Assembly (NCBI GenBank): GCA_023388935.1
Contig: JAEWFG010000117.1
Span: 1-47,193, forward strand
Source: Pseudomonadota bacterium
Lineage (GTDB): Bacteria; Pseudomonadota; Alphaproteobacteria; Rhizobiales; Xanthobacteraceae
Direction of reading: 5' to 3'
Length of the DNA: 47,193 bases
Shown here: positions 39,129-47,062 of the stretch, piece after piece
How the letters are laid out: every line of letters begins with the position of its first letter
Position numbering within the stretch: position 1 is the stretch's first letter
Notes under the pieces: model-generated
The model's database searches: none
What the model saw: only the letters and a program-made list of their open reading frames with translations
What the model was told of the DNA's origin: nothing
Made by a program: the position numbers and the translations under genes

Positions 39129-39257
39129 CCGTCATCCTGAGGTGCTCGCGAAGCGAGCCTCGAAGGATGCTCGGCCCGGATGCAGCTCGGCCGCTCATCC
39201 TTCGAGGCTTCCATTGCGATGCATACGCATCGCAATGCTCGCACCTCAGGATGACGG
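39129..39257. repeat. Branched palindromic element within an operon
   Basis: The outer arms CCGTCATCCTGAGGTGC (from 39129) and GCACCTCAGGATGACGG (to 39257) are perfectly complementary over 17 bp. Inside lies a second hairpin, CATTGCGATGC (39212-39222) / GCATCGCAATG (39227-39237) with an ATAC loop, and further pairing of CATCCTTCGAGGCTT with AAGCGAGCCTCGAAGGATG. A cloverleaf-like fold is possible. It separates the binding-protein gene from the ATPase gene. Confidence 0.85.
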
Positions 39258-39279
39258 GTATGAAGGGTCGCCTCCGGCA

Positions 39280-40284
39280 TCAATCCGCCTTCACATAATC
39301 CTTGGCGATGATCGCATTCGCGTCAAAGCCCTTGTCGGCAAAGCCCTGCTCCTGCAGCCATTTGATCTGGTTGTCGACGTTCTTGACGTCAAGCTTGCCG
39401 TCGGGATCGATATAGGCGCAATTGCCGACCACCTGCTCGATCGGCAGGTTGGTGTACTTTGCGATGATCTCCAGCAGCGGTTTTGTCTGCTCGTTGATCG
39501 GCGCGACGCCGTCCTTCATCGCGGCGAGGATGACGTCGTGATATTCGCGATCGGCCTTTGCCAAGGCGCCAAGCAGCTTCGTCACCAGCGCCTTGTTGGT
39601 CAGCGTCTTCGGCGAAGCGAACACCGCGCCCAATTGCCAGGGCGTCTCGTCGCCGACCCAGCCGAGGAATTTCGCGCCGCCCTCGTCCATCAGCTTTCGC
39701 GCGGTCGAGACGGGCAGCAGCGCGGCGTCGACGGTCTCGCCCTTCAGCGCGGCGGCCGCGTTCGACAGCGATTGCAGCGGCACGATCTTCACGTCCGCGA
39801 GCTTGAAGCCGTATTTGTCGGCGAGCAGGCCCAGCGAATAATGAAAGCTTGATCCGACCTGCGTGACCGCCACGCGTTTCCCCGCAAGGTCCTTCGGCGT
39901 CTTCAGCCCGGCTGCATAGGCGTTGTTGCTGGCGAAATAGCCGATCAGGGGATAACCGGCCTTCTCGCGGCTCATGCCGCCGATCACCTTCAGCGTGCCC
40001 TTGCCGGCGAGATTGTAGAGACCGGCGGTGAAGGCGGTCACACCGAAATCGACATCGCCCGAGGTGGTGGCAACCGCGATCGGCTGCGCCGCATCGAAGA
40101 ATTTCAGTTCGACGTCGAGGCCGGCCTCGCGGAAATAGCCCTTGTCCTGCGCGATGAAGACGGGCGCGGAGGATGACAGGCGGAGCACGCCGATCCTGGC
40201 CTTCAGCACGTCCTCGGCCCGCGCAGTGCCCATCGCCATGACCGCCAAAAGTCCCGCAACCGCAAGCCGCGCAATTCCGATCAT
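39280..40284 (-). CDS. ABC substrate-binding protein (NitT/TauT/SsuA type)
   Basis: A 334-residue periplasmic protein with a signal peptide (RLAVAGLLAVMAMGTARA, then EDVLK). The body follows NMT1/SsuA lines: RIGVLRLSSSAPVFIAQDKGYF, FFDAAQPIAVATTSGDVDFGVTAFTAGLYN and DLAGKRVAVTQVGSSFHYS. Substrate classes in this group are aliphatic sulfonates, taurine, nitrate and aromatic acids. The ATG at 40284 has an excellent GAGGGAGGAAA site; another in-frame ATG at 40335 overlaps the oxidoreductase stop (ATGA) but would put 17 polar residues before the signal peptide. Its placement beside the gentisate cluster makes an aromatic acid a candidate ligand. Confidence 0.9.
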   Translation of the reverse strand: MIGIARLAVAGLLAVMAMGTARAEDVLKARIGVLRLSSSAPVFIAQDKGYFREAGLDVELKFFDAAQPIAVATTSGDVDFGVTAFTAGLYNLAGKGTLKVIGGMSREKAGYPLIGYFASNNAYAAGLKTPKDLAGKRVAVTQVGSSFHYSLGLLADKYGFKLADVKIVPLQSLSNAAAALKGETVDAALLPVSTARKLMDEGGAKFLGWVGDETPWQLGAVFASPKTLTNKALVTKLLGALAKADREYHDVILAAMKDGVAPINEQTKPLLEIIAKYTNLPIEQVVGNCAYIDPDGKLDVKNVDNQIKWLQEQGFADKGFDANAIIAKDYVKAD

Positions 40285-40331
40285 TCCGTTTCCTCCCTCG
40301 TCGTTCTCTTGGATATTCTCTTGCCAGCCCG

Positions 40332-41696
40332 TCATAGCCCTTCGGGCACGGGCTGATCCCGCCCGATGAAGGCGCCCTGTTGTTTCAACGTTTCCTGCAA
40401 TTTTTCAACCGGGATGTCACGCGGGATCCGGTTTCCGGAGAGCGCCAGCACTGCCGCGGAACCGGCCGCCTCCCCCATCACGAAGCAGGCGCCGGAGACC
40501 CGCGCCGCCGACTGGCCCTCATGGGTCATGGAGGCGCAGCGGCCGGCGACCAGCAGATTGTCGACGCCCTCGGGCACCAGCATCCGGTAGGGTAGCTCGT
40601 TATAGCCACGGGATTCCGGAATCGGTGGAAAGGTGAAGACGACATCGCCAGGAACATGAGCCTCGATCGGCCAGCCATTGACGCCGATCGAATCCTCGAA
40701 CGAGGCGCAGCCGAGCACGTCCTCGCCACTGAGCTGGTAGCCGCCCTTGATGCGGCGGGTCTCGCGGATGCCGAGCTGGGGCGGCAGATCGACGATGTAG
40801 GACTTCTCAAAACCCGGCACGGTGCGCAGGAATTCAAAGGCGGCCAGCGCCTGCCTGCGGCCCTCGATCTCGCCGCGGGTGAGATCGTCCGGCTCGATGC
40901 CGTTGATGGCATGGCCGTCCTCGCGCGCAACTTGCGTAAAATTCACCCGCCATTCGATCCCGGACTTCTGCGGCCGCACGATCGCGCTCTTGCGCGGGAA
41001 TTTGTGCGTGCCGGCGGCGATGGCCCTCTCCATCAATTGCGGGATCGTGCGCCAGGCGTCGCCCGCCTTCTCCGGATCGATGCCGTTGAGGCGGAGCATC
41101 ATCGATGGGTAGAGCGGGTGACCGTGTTCATCGCCGACCTCGAACGGCGCGCCGGCCCAGACAGCGAGATCGCCGTCGCCGGAGCAGTCGATGAAGATCT
41201 CGGCGCGCACCGCCTGGCGGCCGGCCTTGGTCTCGACCATCAGCGCGTCGATACGGCGATCGTCGCCCATCACCACGCCGGCGCCGAGCGCATGGAAGAG
41301 GATGTGGACCTTATGGCTTGCGAGGAGTTCGTCAGCCGCGATCTTGTAGGCCGCGGTGTCATAGGCCTGGGCAAAGACCTTGCCGAGGATCAGATGCGGC
41401 GCGTTGAGGCCGTTCAGGCGGTCGATCCGCGCCAGCAGCTCGGACGCCATGCCCTGCACCAGCCGATGGGCCTGGCCATAGACGTTGCCGTGCAGGCCGC
41501 AGAAATTGGTGACGCCGGCAGCGGTCCCCATGCCGCCAAGGAAGCCATAGCGCTCGATCAGGAGCGTCCGCCGCCCGGCACGTGCCGCGGAAGCGGCCGC
41601 CACGATGCCGGCCGGCCCGCCGCCGAGCACGACGATGTCATATTCGCCGTAAAGCGGCACCTTGCGTGCCGGTTCTTCGATCATCATGGCCCGCAT
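40332..41696 (-). CDS. FAD-dependent oxidoreductase (FAD_oxidored family)
   Basis: A 454-residue flavoprotein. The dinucleotide loop VVLGGGPAGIVAAASAARAG is near the N-terminus, followed by TLLIERYGFLGGMGTAAGV, a family hallmark. Later come IFIDCSGDGDLAVWAGAPFE, RETRRIKGGYQLSGEDVLG and the C-terminal FAD contact NLLVAGRCASMTHEGQSAARVSGACFVMGEAAG. These match PF12831-type proteins of uncertain substrate. It is the first gene of the ABC operon and is divergent from a LysR gene, so it probably acts on the imported compound. Confidence 0.88.
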   Translation of the reverse strand: MRAMMIEEPARKVPLYGEYDIVVLGGGPAGIVAAASAARAGRRTLLIERYGFLGGMGTAAGVTNFCGLHGNVYGQAHRLVQGMASELLARIDRLNGLNAPHLILGKVFAQAYDTAAYKIAADELLASHKVHILFHALGAGVVMGDDRRIDALMVETKAGRQAVRAEIFIDCSGDGDLAVWAGAPFEVGDEHGHPLYPSMMLRLNGIDPEKAGDAWRTIPQLMERAIAAGTHKFPRKSAIVRPQKSGIEWRVNFTQVAREDGHAINGIEPDDLTRGEIEGRRQALAAFEFLRTVPGFEKSYIVDLPPQLGIRETRRIKGGYQLSGEDVLGCASFEDSIGVNGWPIEAHVPGDVVFTFPPIPESRGYNELPYRMLVPEGVDNLLVAGRCASMTHEGQSAARVSGACFVMGEAAGSAAVLALSGNRIPRDIPVEKLQETLKQQGAFIGRDQPVPEGL

Positions 41697-41774
41697 GGCG
41701 CGTCCGCTCCCAAAGTCCTTAGCTTGAGGGGCGACTATGAATTAACGCGGGCTGGGCTACAATCCACCAAAATA

Positions 41775-41798
41775 CGCGATCAGCTTTCTCGAATCGCG
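41775..41798. promoter_or_regulatory. Candidate LysR binding site
   Basis: CGCGAT (41775-41780) and ATCGCG (41793-41798) form an interrupted dyad with a 12-base spacer, similar to the T-N11-A form of LysR sites. It lies 10 bp before the LysR ATG and about 80 bp from the divergent oxidoreductase gene, a usual place for autoregulation plus activation. Confidence 0.45.
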
Positions 41799-41808
41799 AA
41801 AGGCCGAC

Positions 41809-42693
41809 ATGGACATTCTGGTGAATCTTCAGGCGTTTCTCGCCACTGCCGACGCGGCCGGCTTCTCCGCCGCCGCGCGAAAGCTCGGCGTCTCGACCTC
41901 GGTCGTCGCCAAGCGCGTGACGCAGCTGGAGGCGCGGGTCGGAACGTCGCTGTTTCATCGCTCGACCCGGCAATTGCGGCTCACGGAAGCCGGTCAGCGC
42001 TACGTGCATCGCGCGCGCGGGGTCGTGACCGACGCCACGGACCTGCTTTCACGGATGGGCGAGAAGGGCCACGACCTCGTTGATCACCTCCGCATCAAGG
42101 CCCCGACCTCGCTGACGGTGGCGCACCTCGCCGACGCCTTCAGCGCGTTTCAGACGCAGAACCCACGGCTGAAACTCGAGATCGTCCTGATCGATCGTCC
42201 CGTCGATCCCGTCACCGAAGGCTTTGACATCGCCATCGGCGCCTTCCCGCATTCGTTCGGCGGCGTGGTCGACGAACCGCTGTGCCCGCTGAAGCGGCTG
42301 CTCTGCGCTTCACCGGCCTATTTGAAGAAGCACGGCACACCAAAACATCCGCGCGATCTCGTCGATCACCGCTGCCTCAGTTTCCTGCCGACCGGCCCCG
42401 AATGGATTTTCGACGGACCGCGCGGCCGCATCAGCATCCAGGTCAGCCCGCTGCTCTCCTCCAACGAGGGACATGTGCTGGCGCGCAGCGCGGTCGCCGG
42501 CAACGGCATCGCACTGCTGTCGCACTATCTGGTTGCTGATGCACTGCGCGACGGAACGCTCAAGCCGGTGTTGCGCGATTTCCCAATTCCCGAGCTATGG
42601 ATCAAAGCGGCTATCCCCGAGCGGCGGCGGAATGCAGCAGCGGTGCAGGCACTGCTCACTTTGCTGAAAACGTCACTCGCACCGTCGCTGTGA
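41809..42693 (+). CDS. LysR-family transcriptional regulator
   Basis: A 294-residue regulator. The N-terminal winged helix-turn-helix is standard: LQAFLATADAAGFSAAARKLGVSTSVVAKRVTQLEARVGTSLF, followed by RSTRQLRLTEAGQRY. A LysR_substrate domain of normal length follows. LysR proteins usually control the divergent operon, so the target should be the FAD oxidoreductase/ABC genes with their own imported compound as inducer. The ATG at 41809 gives the usual short N-terminus before the HTH. Confidence 0.93.
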   Translation: MDILVNLQAFLATADAAGFSAAARKLGVSTSVVAKRVTQLEARVGTSLFHRSTRQLRLTEAGQRYVHRARGVVTDATDLLSRMGEKGHDLVDHLRIKAPTSLTVAHLADAFSAFQTQNPRLKLEIVLIDRPVDPVTEGFDIAIGAFPHSFGGVVDEPLCPLKRLLCASPAYLKKHGTPKHPRDLVDHRCLSFLPTGPEWIFDGPRGRISIQVSPLLSSNEGHVLARSAVAGNGIALLSHYLVADALRDGTLKPVLRDFPIPELWIKAAIPERRRNAAAVQALLTLLKTSLAPSL

Positions 42694-42715
42694 AGGTTGT
42701 CGAGTGTGCGATGGT

Positions 42716-42797
42716 CGTAGCCCGGATGCAGCGGAAGCGGAATGCGGGGGTCACGGGCGGGAATCCCGGATTTCGCTTCCGCTGCATCCGGGCTACG
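42716..42797. repeat. Inverted repeat with perfect 24-bp arms
   Basis: The left arm 42716-42739 (CGTAGCCCGGATGCAGCGGA, then AGCG) is exactly complementary to 42774-42797, with a 34-base loop between. This long hairpin directly follows the LysR stop and resembles a dispersed Bradyrhizobium-type repeat; it may also terminate transcription. Confidence 0.88.
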
Positions 42798-42861
42798 CTG
42801 TCGCGCACTCGTCACAACATGGCGGTTGCTCTCGCAAGGCGGACCTGAGAGAAGGGCCGCC

Positions 42862-43134
42862 ATGGATTCGACATTCATGAAATTCGCTTTGCCCGCTCTC
42901 GTCGCCCTCGCGATCTCAGCCACGCCCGCCGCAGCCCTCGAGCAAAACTGCCGCTTCATCCAGGCCAGGGCCGATCGCGAGGCCTGCTACAAGCGTCAGG
43001 AGGACGAGCTGGCCGCAAAGCGCAAGCCCGCCACGCTCGCCAACGAGAGCAAGGCGCTCCAATCACTGCAGCAGATGCCGCAGGACGACGACGCCGTCTA
43101 TCGCAGCATCAACAACATCTGCCGCGGCTGCTGA
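42862..43134 (+). CDS. Small exported protein of unknown function
   Basis: A 90-residue protein with a signal peptide (KFALPALVALAISATPAAA, then LEQNCRF). The mature part is charged and helical, with four cysteines (NCRFIQ, EACYKRQE, and the terminal ICRGC), allowing two disulphide bonds. A GAGAGAAGG stretch before the ATG at 42862 serves as ribosome site. I do not recognise a family; an Arg/Lys/Glu-rich DUF-type periplasmic protein is the best description. The gap 43135-43299 after it shows no gene. Confidence 0.75.
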   Translation: MDSTFMKFALPALVALAISATPAAALEQNCRFIQARADREACYKRQEDELAAKRKPATLANESKALQSLQQMPQDDDAVYRSINNICRGC

Positions 43135-43299
43135 GCGGCTGGCGTTCAATATGACTTCTGGCACCCCGCGTAGACGAGCGCATCGCAGTCATTAAGTCCT
43201 TTCAGTCATCAGAGCAGTCCCCGGCTGCCGCCGTCATCGACTTTGAGCGGCTGCGCTCACTTTGCATAATGTTAGGTGCCTCTCCGCTCGAAGGAACGG

Positions 43300-43872
43300 C
43301 TACTTCAGAGCGAAGAACTCAAACTGATCGTCAAAAATCCGCGCTCGCCAAGCTTCGTTTTTCACTCGCAGCTCTTCGTTGATGTAATCGAGTGGAACGG
43401 AATGCACATTAAACATGCTCTGTGATGATAGTTGGGAGCGTGACCGCAAATACTCTTCGCGAATTCGGTCAACAATGGTTAGCCTCTCATTGTAACCGGC
43501 CATCGCGCCACCGCGACCGAATTGCGCGAGAAATGGATCAATTGGAAGTCCAAGTGCGCGTTGGTGTACTTCGTAGCCTGACCGTGCCGGGGGCAACCAT
43601 ACTCCAGGCCCAGCCACGTGGCCGCCTCCGCCACCCACAACTACATCTCCAACGCTTCCCGCACCGCCTCCGTCACCGCCCCGAACACCTTTGGCATCGC
43701 CTACGACGCGCCCACCGGGGCCGCCTATCGCTAAGCCATCTCCATCTACTCGGACGCTTCCACCATTCCCACCTCTTGCTGGGGGAAGATCATTTTGCGC
43801 CATCGCTTGCTCCATAAGCAGGGCAGATAAAAACAAGGTCACCGCTGATCTATATCCATGGCGACAATGCAT
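43300..43872 (-). CDS. Exported glycine-rich repeat protein
   Basis: A 190-residue protein with a signal-like N-terminus (SAVTLFLSALLMEQAMA, then QNDLPP). Residues about 33-95 are glycine-rich, with units of the form GGxGGSxxVxGxGxAIGGxGGxVVG followed by a looser copy. The C-terminal 90 residues are ordinary and charged (EVHQRALGLPIDPFLAQFG...FDDQFEFFALK). The downstream half appears specific to this protein. It lies 15 bp behind a second gene with the same repeat, so the two form an operon. Function and family are unknown to me. Confidence 0.72.
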   Translation of the reverse strand: MHCRHGYRSAVTLFLSALLMEQAMAQNDLPPARGGNGGSVRVDGDGLAIGGPGGRVVGDAKGVRGGDGGGAGSVGDVVVGGGGGHVAGPGVWLPPARSGYEVHQRALGLPIDPFLAQFGRGGAMAGYNERLTIVDRIREEYLRSRSQLSSQSMFNVHSVPLDYINEELRVKNEAWRARIFDDQFEFFALK

Positions 43873-43887
43873 GATGCTGAACGCCCG

Positions 43888-44205
43888 CTAGCGATCTGCC
43901 ACCTGTCCACCGGCTCCTCCAATAGCCTTGCCGCTACCGCCGACGCTCGCGGATCCGCCAGCACCGCCCAAGCCGGCCGGGCCTTTCCCAACGACCTGCC
44001 CGCCAGCTCCACCGATAGCCACGCCCCTTCCTCCAACCTGAGCGCTTCCGCCATCGCCTCCTTTTGCACCAGTCGCCGCCTTGATTCCGATGAGGGGTGG
44101 CACAACAACAAAGAGGAATGCACCTAGCGAGGCGCCAATTATGGCCCTGAGCAACCACGGCTGCTGCACCAAACCATTCCAGAGATCTATGGATAATTCA
44201 CGCAT
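43888..44205 (-). CDS. Membrane-anchored glycine-rich repeat protein
   Basis: A 105-residue protein. A polar start (MRELSIDLWNGLVQQPW) is followed by one transmembrane helix (AIIGASLGAFLFVVVPPLIGI) and then a glycine-rich tail with two units of about 30 residues: KGGDGGSAQVGGRGVAIGGA... and LGGAGGSASVGGSGKAIGGA.... The units match those of the downstream protein. The tail probably extends to the periplasm, with the helix as anchor. It has no recognised family. The first gene of the pair, it is preceded by a 12-bp palindrome at 44230. Confidence 0.7.
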   Translation of the reverse strand: MRELSIDLWNGLVQQPWLLRAIIGASLGAFLFVVVPPLIGIKAATGAKGGDGGSAQVGGRGVAIGGAGGQVVGKGPAGLGGAGGSASVGGSGKAIGGAGGQVADR

Positions 44206-44229
44206 TACGGCCCTCCTCGACCGAACAAT

Positions 44230-44241
44230 CTAAGCGCTTAG
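44230..44241. promoter_or_regulatory. Perfect palindrome upstream of the glycine-rich operon
   Basis: CTAAGCGCTTAG is a perfect 12-bp palindrome 25 bp before the ATG of the membrane-anchored glycine-rich gene, between it and the enoyl-CoA hydratase stop. It may be an operator. Confidence 0.35.
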
Positions 44242-44325
44242 TTATGCCATTCTCTACTAAACACAAGGTTGTGGGATCGACGGAGCGCTCTCAGGAGACG
44301 CGCGGAAGTTTGGAACGGTCAGCCC

Positions 44326-45123
44326 TCAACTGCTCCCCCAGTTCGCCACCCGCTTCTCGGCGAACGACGCCAGCCCTTCCGCCGCCTCCGCGCTCTGGCG
44401 CTTGATCGAATGCAGGTGCACGAGCCGCTTGTAGGCGGCATCGTCCACCGCCATGCCGCCGAACGAACTTTCCAGCGCAAGCCGCTTGGTCTCCGCCATC
44501 GCCTCCGGCCCGTTGGCGAGCAATTGCTCGACCACCTTGGCACCGGCGGCTTCGAGATCGGCAAGCGGGACCACCTCGTGGACGAGGCCGATCCGGCGGG
44601 CGTCCTCGGCGCCAAAGCGCTCGCCGGTGAGTGCGTAGCGGCGTACTTGCCGCACGCCGATGGCGTCGCAAAGCTGCGGGATGATGATCGCCGCGGTCAG
44701 ACCCCAGCGCACCTCCGTGATCGAGAACAGGGCGTTGTCGGCCGCGATCACGACGTCGCAGGCCGCAATCACGCCGGCGCCGCCGCCGAAACAGCCGCCC
44801 TGCACCAGCGCGACTGTCGGGATCGGCAGCGTATTGAGCCGTTGCACGGCCTCGAACGTTGCCCGGGACGCTGCCTCGTTCGCCTCGGCCGACTGCGGCC
44901 GCACGCCGTTGATCCATTTCAGGTCAGCGCCGGCCTGAAAATGCTTGCCGTTGCCCCGGAGCACGACGACGCGGAGGTTCGGCTTCTTGCCGAGATCATC
45001 CATGGCGGCGAGCACGCCCGCGATCAGTGCGCCGTCGTAGGCGTTGTTGACCTCAGGCCGGTTCAGAGTGACGGTCGCGACGCCGCGCGCATCAAGGGTC
45101 CACAGGACAGGGCTGTCAGTCAT
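44326..45123 (-). CDS. Enoyl-CoA hydratase/isomerase family protein
   Basis: A 265-residue crotonase-fold enzyme. The oxyanion-hole strands are GKHFQAGADLKWI and VQGGCFGGGAGVIAACDVVIA; a candidate catalytic Glu is in FSITEVRWGLTAAI. The family hydrates or isomerises acyl-CoA intermediates; the sequence is closest in feel to methylglutaconyl-CoA hydratase-like members, but this is not certain. A GGAGGAA ribosome site precedes the ATG. The start of an acyl-CoA dehydrogenase gene lies about 2 kb away, suggesting acyl-CoA catabolism nearby. Confidence 0.9.
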   Translation of the reverse strand: MTDSPVLWTLDARGVATVTLNRPEVNNAYDGALIAGVLAAMDDLGKKPNLRVVVLRGNGKHFQAGADLKWINGVRPQSAEANEAASRATFEAVQRLNTLPIPTVALVQGGCFGGGAGVIAACDVVIAADNALFSITEVRWGLTAAIIIPQLCDAIGVRQVRRYALTGERFGAEDARRIGLVHEVVPLADLEAAGAKVVEQLLANGPEAMAETKRLALESSFGGMAVDDAAYKRLVHLHSIKRQSAEAAEGLASFAEKRVANWGSS

Positions 45124-45280
45124 CGGCGTTCCTCCGTCAATCTTGTTTGCCCCGCACTATGACCGAGGCCGCGCGCCCTGATCCATATCTTTCCGGCGTA
45201 GGGCGGTCGCGCCCATCGCATGGCGGCTTGTGTCATGCTGGCGCCGGGCGGTAGCCAAGGGATTAGAGACGGGACATCAC

Positions 45281-46255
45281 ATGCGCATCTGCATTTTCGG
45301 CGCGGGCGCCGTCGGCAGCCACATTGCGGTACGGCTGGCGCGCGCCGGCCATGAGGTCTCGTGCGTGATGCGGGGCGCGCATCTCGAGGCGGTGCGCGCG
45401 GGTGGCCTCAAGCTGCGTGTCGGCGATTCCGAGGTCAGCGCCAAGGTGAACGCCTCCGGCGATCCGGGCCAGCTCGGTCCGCAGGACGTCGTGATCAGCA
45501 CGCTGAAGGCCACAGCGCTTCAGGGTCTGGTCTCCTGCATCAAGCCCCTGCTCAAGGACGACACCGCAATCGTTTTCGCGCAGAACGGCATTCCCTGGTG
45601 GTACGGCATCGGCCTGCCGCCGCGGCATCCGACACCACCCGATATTTCCTTCCTCGACCCGGGCGGGCGGTTGCGCGCCAGCATTGCGAAGGAGCGGATC
45701 ATCGGCGGCGTCATCTTCTCCTCCAACGACGTCGTCGCGCCCGGCGTGGTGCAAAACCTGACGCCGGACCGCAACCGCCTGCTGATCGGCGAATGTGACG
45801 ACCGCAATTGCGAGCGCATCACAAGACTTCGCGGGGCGCTGAATGACGCGCGGCTGGAATCGCCGCCTGTCGCCGATATCCGCGAGGCGATCTGGTCGAA
45901 GCTGCTGACCAACATGTCGCTGTCGGTGCTCTGCCTGCTTACCGGCCAGACCGCGCGCGGCGTGCGCGACGACCCCGCCTTCGCCGAGGTCATTCCGCGC
46001 ATGCTGAACGAGGCCAACGACATCGCCCAGCACTTCATCCCCGAGGTCAAGCGCGTGACGCGCAGCGGCTCCGCGCCCAACCACAAGCCGTCGCTGCTGC
46101 AGGATTACGAGCTCGGCCGCGCCATGGAGATCGACGTGTTGGTGAAGGCGCCCGCCGCCTTCGCGCGCACTGCCGGTCTGTCGACGCCGACGCTCGATCT
46201 CATTGCCGCGCTCGCCATTCAGAAGGCGCGCGACAAGGGGCTGTACGCCGCGTGA
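45281..46255 (+). CDS. Ketopantoate reductase-like protein (ApbA/PanE family)
   Basis: A 324-residue NADP-dependent 2-ketoacid reductase family member. The N-terminal Rossmann loop ICIFGAGAVGSHIAVRLARAG starts at residue 3, then VISTLKATAL and AQNGIPWW; the C-terminal ApbA_C domain holds the candidate catalytic lysine in REAIWSKLLTNMSLS. Family members reduce ketopantoate for pantothenate synthesis, but many bacteria carry paralogues with other substrates. The N-terminus fits the ATG at 45281, although no good ribosome site is seen. Confidence 0.88.
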   Translation: MRICIFGAGAVGSHIAVRLARAGHEVSCVMRGAHLEAVRAGGLKLRVGDSEVSAKVNASGDPGQLGPQDVVISTLKATALQGLVSCIKPLLKDDTAIVFAQNGIPWWYGIGLPPRHPTPPDISFLDPGGRLRASIAKERIIGGVIFSSNDVVAPGVVQNLTPDRNRLLIGECDDRNCERITRLRGALNDARLESPPVADIREAIWSKLLTNMSLSVLCLLTGQTARGVRDDPAFAEVIPRMLNEANDIAQHFIPEVKRVTRSGSAPNHKPSLLQDYELGRAMEIDVLVKAPAAFARTAGLSTPTLDLIAALAIQKARDKGLYAA

Positions 46256-46258
46256 GTC

Positions 46259-46936
46259 TCAGGCGAGGGCGTCGATCCAGGCCGTGAGCGTGTCGAGCAC
46301 CTCTGCAAGCGCTTCTTCGTTGGTCCGGCCGAACTTTTTTAGCACCGCGAAGGAGTGGTCGCCGCCTGCGACCTCATGCAGCGTCGCCTTCGGACCGAGC
46401 GCCTCGATCACGGGCTTGAGGGTGCCGAGATCGGCAAGCTTGTCGCGAGTGCCTTGCAGGAACAGCATGGGAATTGCGATGCCGGCGAGGTGCTCGGCGC
46501 GCTCGGTCGACGGCTTGCCGTCGGCATGCAGGGGAAAGCCGAGGAAGGCGAGCCCTTTCACGCCCGGCAGCGGCGCCTTCGATTGCGCCTGCGATGTCAT
46601 GCGTCCGCCGAAGGATTTTCCGCCTGCGACCAGCTTCTGTCCGGGGCAGAGCCGCGCCGCCTCCCCGACCGCCGCGCGAACGGCGGCGTGCGCGACCGCC
46701 GGCTGGTCGGGACGGCGCTGCTTGTTCTCCATATAGGGAAAATTGTACCGCAACGTCGCAATGCCACGATCGGCAAGGCCCGCCGCGACCTTGTCCATGA
46801 ACGAATGCCGCATGTCGGCCCCTGCGCCATGCGCCAGGACGTAGCAGGCGCGCGCATTGTCCGGCTGCGTCAGAATCGCCGAGACCGTGCCGATGCGCTC
46901 GATGTCGAGCTTGAGCTCTTGAGTTTTGACAGCCAA
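46259..46936 (-). CDS. Alpha/beta hydrolase (Tex30/KANL3-like)
   Basis: About 225 residues of an alpha/beta hydrolase fold. Recognisable pieces are YVLAHGAGADMRHSFMD (oxyanion region), TLRYNFPYMENKQRRPD, the nucleophile elbow AGGKSFGGRMTSQ and the final-His context VAGGDHSFAVL. These match the small Tex30/KANL3-like hydrolase family of unknown substrate. No ATG lies at a fitting place; I took the TTG at 46936, giving AVKTQELKLDIERIG, because the extension further upstream does not look conserved. It converges with the ketopantoate-reductase-like gene with a 3-bp gap. Confidence 0.8.
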   Translation of the reverse strand: MAVKTQELKLDIERIGTVSAILTQPDNARACYVLAHGAGADMRHSFMDKVAAGLADRGIATLRYNFPYMENKQRRPDQPAVAHAAVRAAVGEAARLCPGQKLVAGGKSFGGRMTSQAQSKAPLPGVKGLAFLGFPLHADGKPSTERAEHLAGIAIPMLFLQGTRDKLADLGTLKPVIEALGPKATLHEVAGGDHSFAVLKKFGRTNEEALAEVLDTLTAWIDALA

Positions 46937-47062
46937 TGTCAGACATCCCAACAGACGCGAACCCGGCCGCCTTGGTAGCGTCACCGGCGCAGCCTGAAAA
47001 CACAATAATTGCCGCGGCCAACTAGCCTACCAAGCCGGCAAGCCGCACCAACCGAGGTAATC

